Shown: positions 33,302 through 41,730 of the stretch, piece after piece
Layout: each line of letters opens with the position of its first letter
How positions within the stretch are numbered: the first letter of the stretch is position 1
Source: Actinophytocola gossypii
GTDB lineage: Bacteria; Actinomycetota; Actinomycetes; Mycobacteriales; Pseudonocardiaceae
Reading direction: 5' to 3'
Length of the DNA stretch: 64,000 bases
Assembly: GCF_025165815.1 (NCBI RefSeq)
Contig: NZ_JAFFZE010000002.1
Location: forward strand, 1-64,000
Notes under the pieces: generated by a model
What the model was told of the DNA's origin: nothing
The model's input: the letters and a program-made list of their open reading frames with translations, nothing else
Database searches by the model: none
Position numbers and translations under genes: made by a program

Positions 33302-34958
33302 ACGCCGGGTTCACCAGTACCACGTCGCAGCGCACACCGCGCAGGATCTCGCGGCTCGCGCTGGCGTCCATCAGTGCGGGGAGACCGCCGTGGGTGGGCG
33401 CGCCGATGATCACGGCCCGCGCGCCGGTGTCGTTGGTGTGCTGGCTGATCATCCGACCGGCGGCTCCGTGGTCGGCGGCGTTGAGTACGACGTACCCGGT
33501 CGCCGGCACACCCGCCTCCGCGAGCCGCCGCAGGTGCCCGCGGACCACGTGCCGCGCGGCGTCGAGGTTCTCGCCGCCGGCGGAGGACTCGCTGCTGTTC
33601 GCGTGTTCCCGGGCGTGCAGCACGTGCACGGCCCGGCCGTTGATCGTCGCCAGCCGGCCGGCCGTGTCGGCGACCAGCGCGGCGGCGGGGGAGTCGTCGA
33701 CCGCGGCCACGATCACGCCGTCACCGGCCGGCCCGATCTCCACCGCCGACAGCGACGGCTCGGTGCCGCGCACGCTCTCCGCCTGCACCCGCTCGGCCTC
33801 GCCCAACTCGGCGTGCGCGGTGCGCAGGATGAGGATGCCCAGCAGCAGCGCCCCGGCGCCGATGAAGAACGGCACGTGCACGTTCGTCGCCTCGACCAGC
33901 TTGCCCGCCGCGAACGGTGCGAGCCCGCCGCCGATGAACCGGACGAACCCGTACGCAGCCGACGCCACCGGCCGTTCCACCGGCGCGATCGTCATCACCG
34001 CCTGCGTGGTCACCGTGTTGTTCACCCCGATGAACACCCCCGCGACGATCACCGCGGTGACGAGCACCGCCGTCGTCGTGGTCCAGATCGCGATGACCAG
34101 CACGACCATCGCGAACAGGAACAGGTTCAGGTACAGCGTCCGCGCGATCCCCAGCCGGGCCTGCAGCCACGGCGCGCCGAACACCGAGAAGAGCGCCACC
34201 AGCGCGCCCCACGCGGTGAACACCAGGCCCAGCTGGATCGCGCCGAGCCCCATCGGGAACGGCGCGTACCCCAGGACCGTGAAGAAGGCCCAGTTGTAGC
34301 AGAGCGCGGTCAGCGACATCGTGGCCAGCCCGCGGTGCCGCAGCGCCCGCAACGGCTCGGCGATGCTCGTCCGGTGGTCCGGTCTGGGCAGCGGCTCGAC
34401 CAACACCCAGGTCGCGATCAGCGCGACCGCCATCAGTGCGGCCACCCCGAAGAACGGCCCGCGCCAGCTGATGTCGCCCAGCAGCCCGCCCAGCAGTGGC
34501 CCGACCGCGATGCCGAGCCCCAGTGCGGTCTCGTACAGCACGATCGCCCCGACGAACCCGCCGGACGCCGACGCCACGATGACCGCGAGCGAGGTCGCGA
34601 TGAACAGCGCGTTCCCCACGCCCCAACCGGCCCGGAACCCGACGATCCCGCCGATGCTGTCCGAGGCGCCGGCGAGGGCGCTGAACACCACGATGATCGC
34701 GAGCCCGGCGAGCAGCGTGCGCTTGGCCCCGATCCGGCTGGACACCCACCCGGTGATCAGCATCGCCACCGCGGTGATGACCAGGTAGCTGGTGAACAGC
34801 AGCGTGACCTGGCTGGGCGTCGCGTTCAGGTCCTCGGAGATCGCGGGCAGGATCGGGTCGACCAGGCCGATGCCCATGAAGGACACGACACAGGCGAACG
34901 CCACGGCGAACACGGCCTTCGGCTGCTTGAAGGGACTGGTCGCGGCGGCTTGGCTCAT
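33255..34958 (-). CDS. MFS transporter fused to a universal stress protein domain
   Basis: A 567-aa protein: residues 1-420 form a 12-helix drug-efflux-type MFS (FMGIGLVDPILPAIS in TM1, RIGAKRTLLAG loop), and residues 425-555 form a cytoplasmic USP domain (VIVAAVDDSPAAALVADTA... VIIGAPTHGG). The USP ATP-binding motif G-2x-G-9x-G(S/T) is degenerate, so ATP binding is doubtful. The ATG overlaps the MarR stop (ATGA), so the two are coexpressed and MarR-controlled, typical of efflux units. The 3' end overlaps the TetR remnant. Confidence 0.83.
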   Translation of the reverse strand: MSQAAATSPFKQPKAVFAVAFACVVSFMGIGLVDPILPAISEDLNATPSQVTLLFTSYLVITAVAMLITGWVSSRIGAKRTLLAGLAIIVVFSALAGASDSIGGIVGFRAGWGVGNALFIATSLAVIVASASGGFVGAIVLYETALGLGIAVGPLLGGLLGDISWRGPFFGVAALMAVALIATWVLVEPLPRPDHRTSIAEPLRALRHRGLATMSLTALCYNWAFFTVLGYAPFPMGLGAIQLGLVFTAWGALVALFSVFGAPWLQARLGIARTLYLNLFLFAMVVLVIAIWTTTTAVLVTAVIVAGVFIGVNNTVTTQAVMTIAPVERPVASAAYGFVRFIGGGLAPFAAGKLVEATNVHVPFFIGAGALLLGILILRTAHAELGEAERVQAESVRGTEPSLSAVEIGPAGDGVIVAAVDDSPAAALVADTAGRLATINGRAVHVLHAREHANSSESSAGGENLDAARHVVRGHLRRLAEAGVPATGYVVLNAADHGAAGRMISQHTNDTGARAVIIGAPTHGGLPALMDASASREILRGVRCDVVLVNPASRVSAGQGGPGGASS

Positions 34959-35407
34959 GGCTCGCTCCGGGTGTTCTCTGGTGGTTCGGCGGCCAGCCGG
35001 GTGAGGGCGGTGAGCGCGGGCAGGGCGTCGGCGAGCGCACGCCGGTCGTCGTCGCCGAGCCGGTCGAGCAGCGCGGCGAGCCGTTCGGCGCGCACCGCCC
35101 GCCGGTGGGCGACCTGGGCCCGCCCGTCGTCGGTGACGTGCACGAGCACCACCCGCCCGTCGTCCGGGTCGGGGCGGCGCTCGGCCAGCCCGAGCTCCTG
35201 CAGGCGGTTGACCAGCTGCGACATCGCCGGCTGGCTGACCCCCTCACTGGCGGCGAGCTCGGTCAGCCGGGCCGGCCCGTCCCGGTCCAGCCGCGCGAGC
35301 GTGGCCGCCGCGGTGAGGGACAACCCGCGAACCGGGGCGACCTGGCGGAGCAGAACCCTGGTCAGCTCCTCGATCACGACCGACACCTCGGCAGCCGGAA
35401 GATGCAT
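34955..35407 (-). CDS. MarR-family transcriptional regulator
   Basis: A 150-aa winged-helix repressor: TELAASEGVSQPAMSQLVNRLQ forms the recognition region and ERRPDPDDGRVVLVHVT the wing. It lacks the N-terminal redox cysteine of OhrR, so it probably senses a ligand rather than peroxide. It is divergent from the OsmC gene and translationally coupled to the MFS-USP gene. Confidence 0.85.
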   Translation of the reverse strand: MHLPAAEVSVVIEELTRVLLRQVAPVRGLSLTAAATLARLDRDGPARLTELAASEGVSQPAMSQLVNRLQELGLAERRPDPDDGRVVLVHVTDDGRAQVAHRRAVRAERLAALLDRLGDDDRRALADALPALTALTRLAAEPPENTRSEP

Positions 35408-35432
35408 AAGACATGTATATCACTTGCTTATG
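35405..35432. promoter_or_regulatory. candidate MarR operator in the divergent promoter
   Basis: CATAAG (35405-35410) and CTTATG (35427-35432) form an inverted repeat with a 16-nt AT-rich spacer, beginning at the MarR start codon. The AT richness stands out from the surrounding sequence. Binding here would repress marR-MFS and possibly the OsmC gene. Confidence 0.45.
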
Positions 35433-35470
35433 TAACTGCCGTCGCGGCGGTCACCGCTAAGGTCACCGCC

Positions 35471-35887
35471 ATGGCTGAGGACACACACAGATCGGTCCAG
35501 GTCGAGCGGGTCGACACCGGGCGTTACCTCGCCCGGAACGCGCGCGGCGGCACCCTGCCCATCGGCGGAGACGACTTCACCCCGGTCGAACTACTGCTCG
35601 CCGCGATCGGGGGCTGTACGGCCACCGACGCGGACGTCGTCGTCAGCCGGCGGGTCGAGCCGGAGTCCTTCACGGTCACCGTGAGCGGCGACAAGATCCA
35701 GGACGAGGACGGCAACCGGATGGAGAACCTCGCCGTCACCTTTCAGGTCCGCGTCCCGGACGGACCAGAAGGCGACCACGCCCGCACGGTCCTGCCCCGC
35801 GCGGTCGCGCTCTCCCACGACCGCCTGTGCACGGTGAGCCGCACGGTCGAGCTCGGCACCCCCGTGCACGTCACGATCGAGGACTGA
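35471..35887 (+). CDS. OsmC/Ohr-family protein
   Basis: A 138-aa OsmC-type protein with two conserved cysteines, GGCTATD near residue 50 and DRLCTVS near 120, consistent with thiol peroxidase activity. A TAAGGT -10-like box 8 nt before the ATG (35458-35463) with no ribosome site suggests a leaderless message. It diverges from the MarR gene. Its final 17 bp overlap the convergent ATP-grasp gene. Confidence 0.78.
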   Translation: MAEDTHRSVQVERVDTGRYLARNARGGTLPIGGDDFTPVELLLAAIGGCTATDADVVVSRRVEPESFTVTVSGDKIQDEDGNRMENLAVTFQVRVPDGPEGDHARTVLPRAVALSHDRLCTVSRTVELGTPVHVTIED

Positions 35888-36902
35888 CCGACTCGTCGAG
35901 GCGCTCGCGCAGCGCGATCAGATCGGTCAGCACCACCGGCGCGTGGTCGCCGCGCACCACGACCTCCGTCGGCGCGTGGCGGTCCGGCCCGGGCAGGTCT
36001 GCCAGCACCACGGCGCTGTGCACCGCCGGCAGCGCCGGCCGGGGCCGGGGCGCCTTCTCCGGCGGCACCCGCCAGTAGCCGGCCACCCCACCGCGGGTCC
36101 GGCGCGGGAACGTGGGCTGGCCGACGCCGGCGCGGATGTGCTCGGCCAGCAGGTCGACGCCGGTCGCGGCCTGGACGGTCGCGCGTTGCAGCGCGGGCGG
36201 CGGATGCGGCGCCACGGCGAGCAGCACCGGCACCGGCCGGGTGTCGAACAGCTCGACGTGGAACGCGCCGTCCGGCACCCCCAGCCGGGAGACCGCGGCG
36301 GCCGCGGCGGCCAGCAGCGGGTCCGCCTCGGGGCCGTCCAGCGTGATGCCGCCCATGCCGCTGCCGGTGGCGAAGTCGTGGCGGGTGCGCAGGTAGCGGG
36401 ACGCCACGGCGAACACCACCCGACCGCCGACCACCACACCGTCCACATGGCACACGTCGGCGTCGACCCACGCCTCGTAGCGCGCTTCGCCGGTCGGCAG
36501 GTCGGCCGCGGCGGTCACCTTGCGCACCTCGCCGTCCGAGCGAACCGCGAGCGGAACGCGGAAGTCCCAGTTCCTGACGCCGATCGCCGACACCCGCCGG
36601 GTCGTCAGCAGCCCGGCCGCGCGTGCCCGGTGGTGCATGACCTCCCGGTCCAGCAACGGAAACACGTCCGCCGGGCGCGGTCCGGGCAGGCCGAGCCGCT
36701 CGCGCAGCCTGGCCGCCGGCAGCACCGCCGACGGACCGAGCGCCACCACCAGGTCCGGCGACACGGCCAGCGACTCCAGGTCGGCCGGGCCGAGCAGCCA
36801 CGGACCGCGCAGCGGCAGCACACCCGTGTCCACCAGCCGCCGCGCGTGGCGGTGGTTGCGCTCGTCGTCGGTCAGCACGAGGATCCGCGCACGCTTGGCC
36901 AT
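35871..36902 (-). CDS. ATP-grasp-like protein
   Basis: A 343-aa protein resembling ATP-grasp carboxylate-amine ligases: a Rossmann-like N-terminal part (ILVLTDDERNHRHAR), LLDREVMHHRARAAGL at the central domain entry, then YEAWVDADVCHVDGVVVGGRVVF, the usual EE-x-DGxEYHVDGV strand pattern. The second metal-site Glu/Asn pair is not obvious, so activity is uncertain. It stands alone, divergent from the ribosomal protection gene. Confidence 0.5.
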   Translation of the reverse strand: MAKRARILVLTDDERNHRHARRLVDTGVLPLRGPWLLGPADLESLAVSPDLVVALGPSAVLPAARLRERLGLPGPRPADVFPLLDREVMHHRARAAGLLTTRRVSAIGVRNWDFRVPLAVRSDGEVRKVTAAADLPTGEARYEAWVDADVCHVDGVVVGGRVVFAVASRYLRTRHDFATGSGMGGITLDGPEADPLLAAAAAAVSRLGVPDGAFHVELFDTRPVPVLLAVAPHPPPALQRATVQAATGVDLLAEHIRAGVGQPTFPRRTRGGVAGYWRVPPEKAPRPRPALPAVHSAVVLADLPGPDRHAPTEVVVRGDHAPVVLTDLIALRERLDESVSPRS

Positions 36903-37046
36903 CTGGCTCCCCTTCGGCTCGTGGACGGCCACAGACTCGGTCGCGCGGGTCGAAGGGCGCTCGAGAACCGCTCGGAGCGATATTCGGTTGCCGGTCCGCG
37001 CGCCCGCCTGCTGTTCTGTGCACGACCCCAAGCCGAAGGAGCCCCG

Positions 37047-37154
37047 ATGCGAGCAGCGTTCATGTCCAACCAGGAAGGCACGTTCACCCAGCCGAAGGAC
37101 ATGACGCTTGCGCACGCTCAACCTCGGGATCCTGGCACACGTCGACGCCGGTAA
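37047..37154 (+). CDS. 35-codon leader ORF overlapping the ribosomal protection gene
   Basis: An ATG with a strong GAAGGAG ribosome site opens a 35-residue frame ending in four consecutive arginine codons before its stop, 47 nt inside the next gene. The same CCGAAGGA sequence recurs before the TTG start at 37108, so two Shine-Dalgarno sites lie in tandem. It resembles leader peptides that control antibiotic resistance by ribosome stalling or coupling. Expression is inferred only. Confidence 0.45.
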   Translation: MRAAFMSNQEGTFTQPKDMTLAHAQPRDPGTRRRR

Positions 37155-39057
37155 GACCAGCCTCACCGAACGGCTCCTGTTCGAGGCCGGCGTCATCGAC
37201 GAACTCGGCAGCGTCGACGCCGGCAGCACCCGCACCGACACGCTCGCGCTCGAACGCCAGCGCGGCATCACGATCCGTTCCGCGGTGGCCTCGTTCCGCG
37301 TGGGCGACGTCGCGGTCAACCTGATCGACACCCCCGGCCATCCGGACTTCATCGCCGAGGTGGAACGCGTCCTTGGCGTGCTCGACGGCGCGGTCCTGGT
37401 GGTCTCCGCGGTCGAGGGCGTGCAGGCGCAGACCCGCCTGCTGATGCGCACCCTGCGCCGGCTGCGGATCCCGGCGCTGGTCTTCGTCAACAAGGTCGAC
37501 CGCGCCGGCGCCCGGCACGCCGGCCTGCTCGCCGACCTCGCGGCGAAGCTCACCCCGGCGATCGTGCCGATGGGCACGGTGACCGCGCTCGGCACCCGGG
37601 CCGCCTCGTTCGTGTCCGGTGTGGACGATGCCGCCGTGGAAGTCCTCGCCGAGCACGACGACGCCCTGCTCGCCGCCTACGTCGACGGCGCCGACGTTCC
37701 CCTGCGGGACGCGCTCGTCACGCAGAGCCGGCGCGGGCTGGTGCACCCGGTCTACTTCGGATCCGCGGTCACCGGCGCCGGCGTCGCCGAGCTGACCGAA
37801 GGCCTGGTGGACCTGCTGCCCGCCGCGGGCGGCGACCCGGACGGGCCGGTCTCCGGCACCGTGTTCACCATCGAGCGCGGGCCGGCCGGCGAGAAGGTCG
37901 CCTACGTCCGGATGTTCTCCGGCACCGTCCGCGTCCGCGACCGGGTGCGCGTCGGCGCCACCGAACGCAAGGTCACCGCCGTCGAGACCATCGACCACGG
38001 CGGTGCGCAGCGGACCGGCGAGGTCACCGCAGGCCGGATCGGCAAGCTGTGGGGCCTCCCGGACGTCCGGATCGGCGACGCCGTCGGCATCCCGCGCGAA
38101 GGCGTCGCGCACCACTTCGCCCCGCCGACGCTGGAGACCGTCGTCGAGCCGGTCGACCCGGCGGACGTCGGCGCGATGCACGCGGCGCTCACCCGGCTCG
38201 CCGAGCAGGACCCGTTGATCGACCTGCGGCAGGACCAGACGCGCCGGGAGATCCTGGTCTCGCTGTACGGGGAGGTGCAGAAGGAGGTCATCCAGGCCAC
38301 CCTGGCCGCCGAGTTCGGCCTCGACGTCACGTTCCGGGAGACCACGACCGTCCACGTGGAACGGCCGGCCGGCGTGGGCGAGGCGGTCGAGCTGATCGGC
38401 GTGGAGCCCAACCCGTTCCTCGCCACCGTCGGCCTGCGGGTCGAGCCGGCGCCGGTGGGTGCCGGCAGCTCGTTCCGGCTCGGCGTGGAGCTCGGGTCGA
38501 TGCCGTACGCGTTCTTCGCCGCCGTCGAGGAGACGGTCACCGAGACCCTGCGGCAGGGCCTGCACGGCTGGGCGGTGCTGGACTGCGCGGTCACCATGAC
38601 CCACTCCGGGTACTGGGCGCGGCAGAGCCACTCCCACGGCACGTTCGACAAGAGCATGTCCAGCACCGCGGGCGACTTCCGCAACCTGACCCCGCTGGTG
38701 CTGATGACCGCCCTGCGCCGGGCCGGCACCGTGGTGCACGAGCCTCTGCACCGCTTCACCCTCGAGCTGCCGGCCGACACGGTCGGCGCGGTGCTGCCCG
38801 TGCTGGCCCGGCTGCGCGCGGTGCCCCGCGGCACCGACGTGCGTGGCGCGACGGCCGTGCTGACCGGCGAGATCCCGGCCGCCGGCGTGCACGGGCTCGA
38901 ACAGCGGCTGCCGGGCCTGACCAGGGGAGAAGGGGTGCTGGAGGCCGCCTTCGACCACCACGCGCCGGTGCGCGGTGCGGTCCCGTCCCGAGCGCGCACC
39001 GACCACGATCCGCTCAACCGGAGGGAGTACCTGCTGCACGTCGTCCGCCGGGTGTGA
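37108..39057 (+). CDS. tetracycline-type ribosomal protection GTPase (OtrA/TetM-like)
   Basis: A 649-aa translational GTPase of the EF-G-like ribosomal protection family. It starts at TTG with RTLNLGILAHVDAGKTS and carries all G motifs (AHVDAGKTS, RGITIRSA, DTPGH, NKVD) and the C-terminal EF-G domains IV-V, including the HSGYWARQ loop that reaches the decoding site. Length and start match Tet(M)/OtrA. It would release tetracycline-like drugs from the ribosome, or serve as a housekeeping relative. The upstream leader ORF suggests translational control. Confidence 0.88.
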   Translation: MRTLNLGILAHVDAGKTSLTERLLFEAGVIDELGSVDAGSTRTDTLALERQRGITIRSAVASFRVGDVAVNLIDTPGHPDFIAEVERVLGVLDGAVLVVSAVEGVQAQTRLLMRTLRRLRIPALVFVNKVDRAGARHAGLLADLAAKLTPAIVPMGTVTALGTRAASFVSGVDDAAVEVLAEHDDALLAAYVDGADVPLRDALVTQSRRGLVHPVYFGSAVTGAGVAELTEGLVDLLPAAGGDPDGPVSGTVFTIERGPAGEKVAYVRMFSGTVRVRDRVRVGATERKVTAVETIDHGGAQRTGEVTAGRIGKLWGLPDVRIGDAVGIPREGVAHHFAPPTLETVVEPVDPADVGAMHAALTRLAEQDPLIDLRQDQTRREILVSLYGEVQKEVIQATLAAEFGLDVTFRETTTVHVERPAGVGEAVELIGVEPNPFLATVGLRVEPAPVGAGSSFRLGVELGSMPYAFFAAVEETVTETLRQGLHGWAVLDCAVTMTHSGYWARQSHSHGTFDKSMSSTAGDFRNLTPLVLMTALRRAGTVVHEPLHRFTLELPADTVGAVLPVLARLRAVPRGTDVRGATAVLTGEIPAAGVHGLEQRLPGLTRGEGVLEAAFDHHAPVRGAVPSRARTDHDPLNRREYLLHVVRRV

Positions 39058-39061
39058 CGCC

Positions 39062-39090
39062 TTGACGCGTGCCTCCCGACGTGCTGTCAT
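39062..39090 (+). promoter_or_regulatory. possible promoter of the SGNH hydrolase
   Basis: TTGACG (39062-39067), 17-bp spacer, TGTCAT (39085-39090). The -35 match is good and the -10 is moderate. It begins 5 bp after the preceding stop. Confidence 0.4.
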
Positions 39091-39141
39091 CATCGCGAAA
39101 CAATTTCATGTTCCGTTGTCGTGGCCAGTCGGGAGGCCGTG

Positions 39142-40413
39142 ATGTCCCTGCTCCGTCGAACCCTGATCGCCGCGCTGTCCGTGGCGGCGACCGTCGGCAC
39201 CGCCGTCGCCCTACCGGCCTCCGCCGCCGAACCCACCGCCGAAACCACAGCCGAAACCACAGCCCTGCCCACTGCCGCCGTCGCGCTCGGCGACAGCTTC
39301 GTCAGCGGCGAGGGCGGCGGCGACTACCAGCCGGTCACCGACCTCAACGGGGTCAGCCAGGGCTTCCCCGGCTGGTCGGCGCCGAACAGCAACGCGTTCT
39401 TCTGTCACCGCTCGCCCAACGCGTCCCTGTTCCAGGCCACGCTGCCGGGCATCCAGGACCGGTTCAACCTCGCCTGCTCCGGCGGCCAACCGCACGACCT
39501 GCTGAACCCGTCGGCCGCCAGGGAGAAGGGCCGCGAAGTCCCCGCGCAGCTCGACCAGCTCCGGAACGTCGCCGCCACCCACGACATCGACCTCGTACTC
39601 GTCGGCCTCGGCTCCAACAACGCCTCGTTCACCTTCGGCGACGCCGCGTCGGTGTGCGCCAACCGGTTCATCGCGGACGCGTGGACCGGCTGGTGGGAGT
39701 TCTGGGCGGGTGACCCGCCGCAGGACCCGTGCACCATCTCCGACCTCGCCACCGACGCCGAGCTGGCGGCCGGCACCACGGAGACCACGAACGCGCTCCG
39801 CGTGCTGCTGACCACGCTCGCCGAGGTCGACGCCGACGGCCAGCACCGGGTGGTGTTCCAGGACTACACGAACCCCCTCCCGCAGGACTACGCCGCCCGC
39901 TACCACGAGGAGGACAACCGGGCCGACGACCGCGACAAGTTCCGCGCGCTCGGCGCCGAGCGGTACGCGGCCGGCTGCCCGGCGCACCGCGCGAGCCTCG
40001 CCGCCGGCCACCTGTTCTCCCAGGGCCTCGGCCGGCTCGTCTCCTCCGCGCACTCGACCCTGTCCGCGGAGTTCCCCGGCGCGGACCTCGTGTACCTGAA
40101 CGTGCAGCACGCCTTCGACGGCGCCCGGCTGTGCGAGGCCGACGGCAGCCCCGGCAACGCCCTGGCGACCCCGATCCGGCTGCAGGACGGGCCGAGCGGT
40201 GTTCCGGTGACGAGCCTGTCCGGCCGCGACAAGATCGCGATCAAGCGGATCGCCGACACCTGCGTGGACTACTTCCAGACGTGTCAGGAGTCCTGGCACC
40301 CGAACGCCGACGGCTACGCGGTGCTCGGTCGGTGCCTGGCCGGCGCCGCGACGACCGGCGCGCGTTCGGTCGCCTGCACCAGGGGGTCCGACGGGACGAT
40401 CACCGTCGGCTAG
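39142..40413 (+). CDS. secreted SGNH/GDSL hydrolase
   Basis: A 423-aa exported lipase/esterase-type hydrolase. A signal peptide covers about 1-31, followed by a short Thr/Glu-rich repeat. Block I ALGDSFVSGEG holds the nucleophile Ser, GLGSNN is block III, and SWHPNADGY supplies the Asp/His block V. Several cysteines suggest disulfides. GGGAGG 5 nt upstream favours ATG 39142 over the in-frame GTG at 39121. It has its own promoter and terminator. Confidence 0.85.
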   Translation: MSLLRRTLIAALSVAATVGTAVALPASAAEPTAETTAETTALPTAAVALGDSFVSGEGGGDYQPVTDLNGVSQGFPGWSAPNSNAFFCHRSPNASLFQATLPGIQDRFNLACSGGQPHDLLNPSAAREKGREVPAQLDQLRNVAATHDIDLVLVGLGSNNASFTFGDAASVCANRFIADAWTGWWEFWAGDPPQDPCTISDLATDAELAAGTTETTNALRVLLTTLAEVDADGQHRVVFQDYTNPLPQDYAARYHEEDNRADDRDKFRALGAERYAAGCPAHRASLAAGHLFSQGLGRLVSSAHSTLSAEFPGADLVYLNVQHAFDGARLCEADGSPGNALATPIRLQDGPSGVPVTSLSGRDKIAIKRIADTCVDYFQTCQESWHPNADGYAVLGRCLAGAATTGARSVACTRGSDGTITVG

Positions 40414-40418
40414 GGACG

Positions 40419-40460
40419 CGGTCGCCCGGGGCGGGGCATGCCTCGGGCGACCGTTTTCCT
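40419..40460 (+). terminator. intrinsic terminator after the SGNH hydrolase
   Basis: Perfect 10-bp arms CGGTCGCCCG (40419-40428) and CGGGCGACCG (40444-40453) with a 15-nt loop are followed by TTTTCCT. It starts 5 bp after the stop codon. Confidence 0.75.
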
Positions 40461-40610
40461 GTTAGGGTCTGTTCCGTGACTGCCGGGTCGGCCATGGGCC
40501 ACGCACGAGTGAGGTTTCCGGCGGTGGCGTGACCGCCCGGCGGGCCCGCGCCCCGCCCGCTCTCCCGTTCTTCAGCTTTCGTTGTCACCGAAGAACTTTG
40601 GGAGAGTTAG

Positions 40611-41432
40611 TTGCACGACTTCAACCAGCAGGTCATCGACGAGTTCCGCGCGAACACCGGCCGTGTCGGCGGCCCGTTCGAGAACGCCAGGCTGATCCTG
40701 CTCACCACCACCGGCGCCCGCACCGGCGCCGAGCACACCACCCCACTCGGCTACCTGCCCGACGAGGACGCCGAGCGCATCATCGTCATCGCCTCGGCAG
40801 GCGGCTCGCCGCGACACCCCGCGTGGTTCCACAACCTCGTCGCCAACCCGAAGGTCACCGTCGAGAACGGACCCTTCACCTACGAGGCCGAGGCCAACGT
40901 CCTCACCGGCACCGAGCGCGACGACGTCTTCGCCCGCGCGGTCGAGGCCGACCCCGGCTGGGCCGACTACGAGACCAGGTCCGGCCGCATCCTGCCCGTG
41001 GTCGCGCTCCGCCAGGTGGCCTTCGCCCCGTCGGAGAGCACCTCGTTCGGCCAGATGCTGCGGATGATCCACGACGCGTTCCGCCGCGAACTGGCCATCA
41101 TCCGCACCGAGTTCGCCGCGTCCGGGCCAGGGATCGGCGTCCAGCTCCGGGTGAACTGCCTGAGCGTCTGCCAGGGCCTGCACCACCACCACCGGATGGA
41201 GGACAGCGGCCTGTTCCCCCAACTCGACGAGAGCCACCCCGAGCTGGAGCCGGTGCTGACCCGGCTGCGCGCCGAGCACGAGACCATCGCGGCCCTGATC
41301 GATGAGCTGAACGACGCCGTCAAACAGGGAACCGACGCCCAGCCCAGGGTCGAACGGCTCGTCGACGAGCTGGAGGCGCACCTGCGCTACGAGGAGGAAC
41401 AGCTGATCCCGATCCTCGACCACGCCGGATGA
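40611..41432 (+). CDS. F420-type nitroreductase (Ddn-like) fused to a hemerythrin domain
   Basis: A 273-aa two-domain protein. Residues 1-135 match the deazaflavin-dependent nitroreductase family (RLILLTTTGARTGAEHTTPLGYL, HPAWFHNLVANPKVTVE); residues about 145-273 are a hemerythrin HHE domain with metal ligands in GLHHHHRMEDSGLFPQL, RAEHETI and RYEEEQLIP. It starts at TTG with GGGAGAG upstream. The combination suggests an F420H2 reductase coupled to a di-iron O2, NO or redox sensor; the function is inferred. Its 3' end overlaps the convergent GerW-like gene by 113 bp. Confidence 0.8.
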   Translation: MHDFNQQVIDEFRANTGRVGGPFENARLILLTTTGARTGAEHTTPLGYLPDEDAERIIVIASAGGSPRHPAWFHNLVANPKVTVENGPFTYEAEANVLTGTERDDVFARAVEADPGWADYETRSGRILPVVALRQVAFAPSESTSFGQMLRMIHDAFRRELAIIRTEFAASGPGIGVQLRVNCLSVCQGLHHHHRMEDSGLFPQLDESHPELEPVLTRLRAEHETIAALIDELNDAVKQGTDAQPRVERLVDELEAHLRYEEEQLIPILDHAG

Positions 41433-41730
41433 CCAGCGCCCCGAGCGCCACCCCGGCGACCGTGGCCAGCACGCCCCGCACGTCCACCGCCGGCACCCAC
41501 CGCACGTCGCCGTCCTTCACCACGAACGCGCCGACGGGCCTGGCGACCAGCCCGAGGCCGCCGCCGTCGCCCCGCCGGCCCGCCTTGTCCCGTCCCGCCC
41601 CGCCGCCCCCGCCACCGACGACGCGGGCGGCGGGGATCACGGCGACCCCGTCCTTCTCGTACGGTTCGGCGTAGACCAGCCGCGCGGTGAGAGCCTCACG
41701 CGCCCCGGCTAGCAACTCGTCGATCTTCAA
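41320..41730 (-). CDS. GerW/YtfJ-family protein
   Basis: A 136-aa protein starting at TTG with GAGAGGAA upstream. The pattern KIDELLAGAREALTARLVYAEPYEKDGVAVIPAARV, a Gly-rich centre (GGGGGGAGRD...GDGGGLG) and VGAFVVKDGDVRWVPAVD matches the GerW/YtfJ sporulation-protein family common in actinomycetes, with a final hydrophobic helix. The Arg/Pro-rich tail lies opposite the hemerythrin gene. The start lies inside the last 35 bp of the monooxygenase gene. Role unknown. Confidence 0.65.
   Translation of the reverse strand: MKIDELLAGAREALTARLVYAEPYEKDGVAVIPAARVVGGGGGGAGRDKAGRRGDGGGLGLVARPVGAFVVKDGDVRWVPAVDVRGVLATVAGVALGALVIRRGRGSGSAVPPRSAGAPPARRRAVRPWAGRRFPV

Noticed and set aside
34955-35887. OhrR-Ohr organic peroxide pair
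   Set aside because: The MarR protein lacks the N-terminal reactive cysteine of OhrR, and the adjacent protein is a general OsmC-type member.
39230-39275. Tandem repeat in the SGNH hydrolase gene (CCGAAACCACAG twice)
   Set aside because: Only two short copies encoding a Thr/Glu linker after the signal peptide; no sign of a mobile or regulatory repeat.
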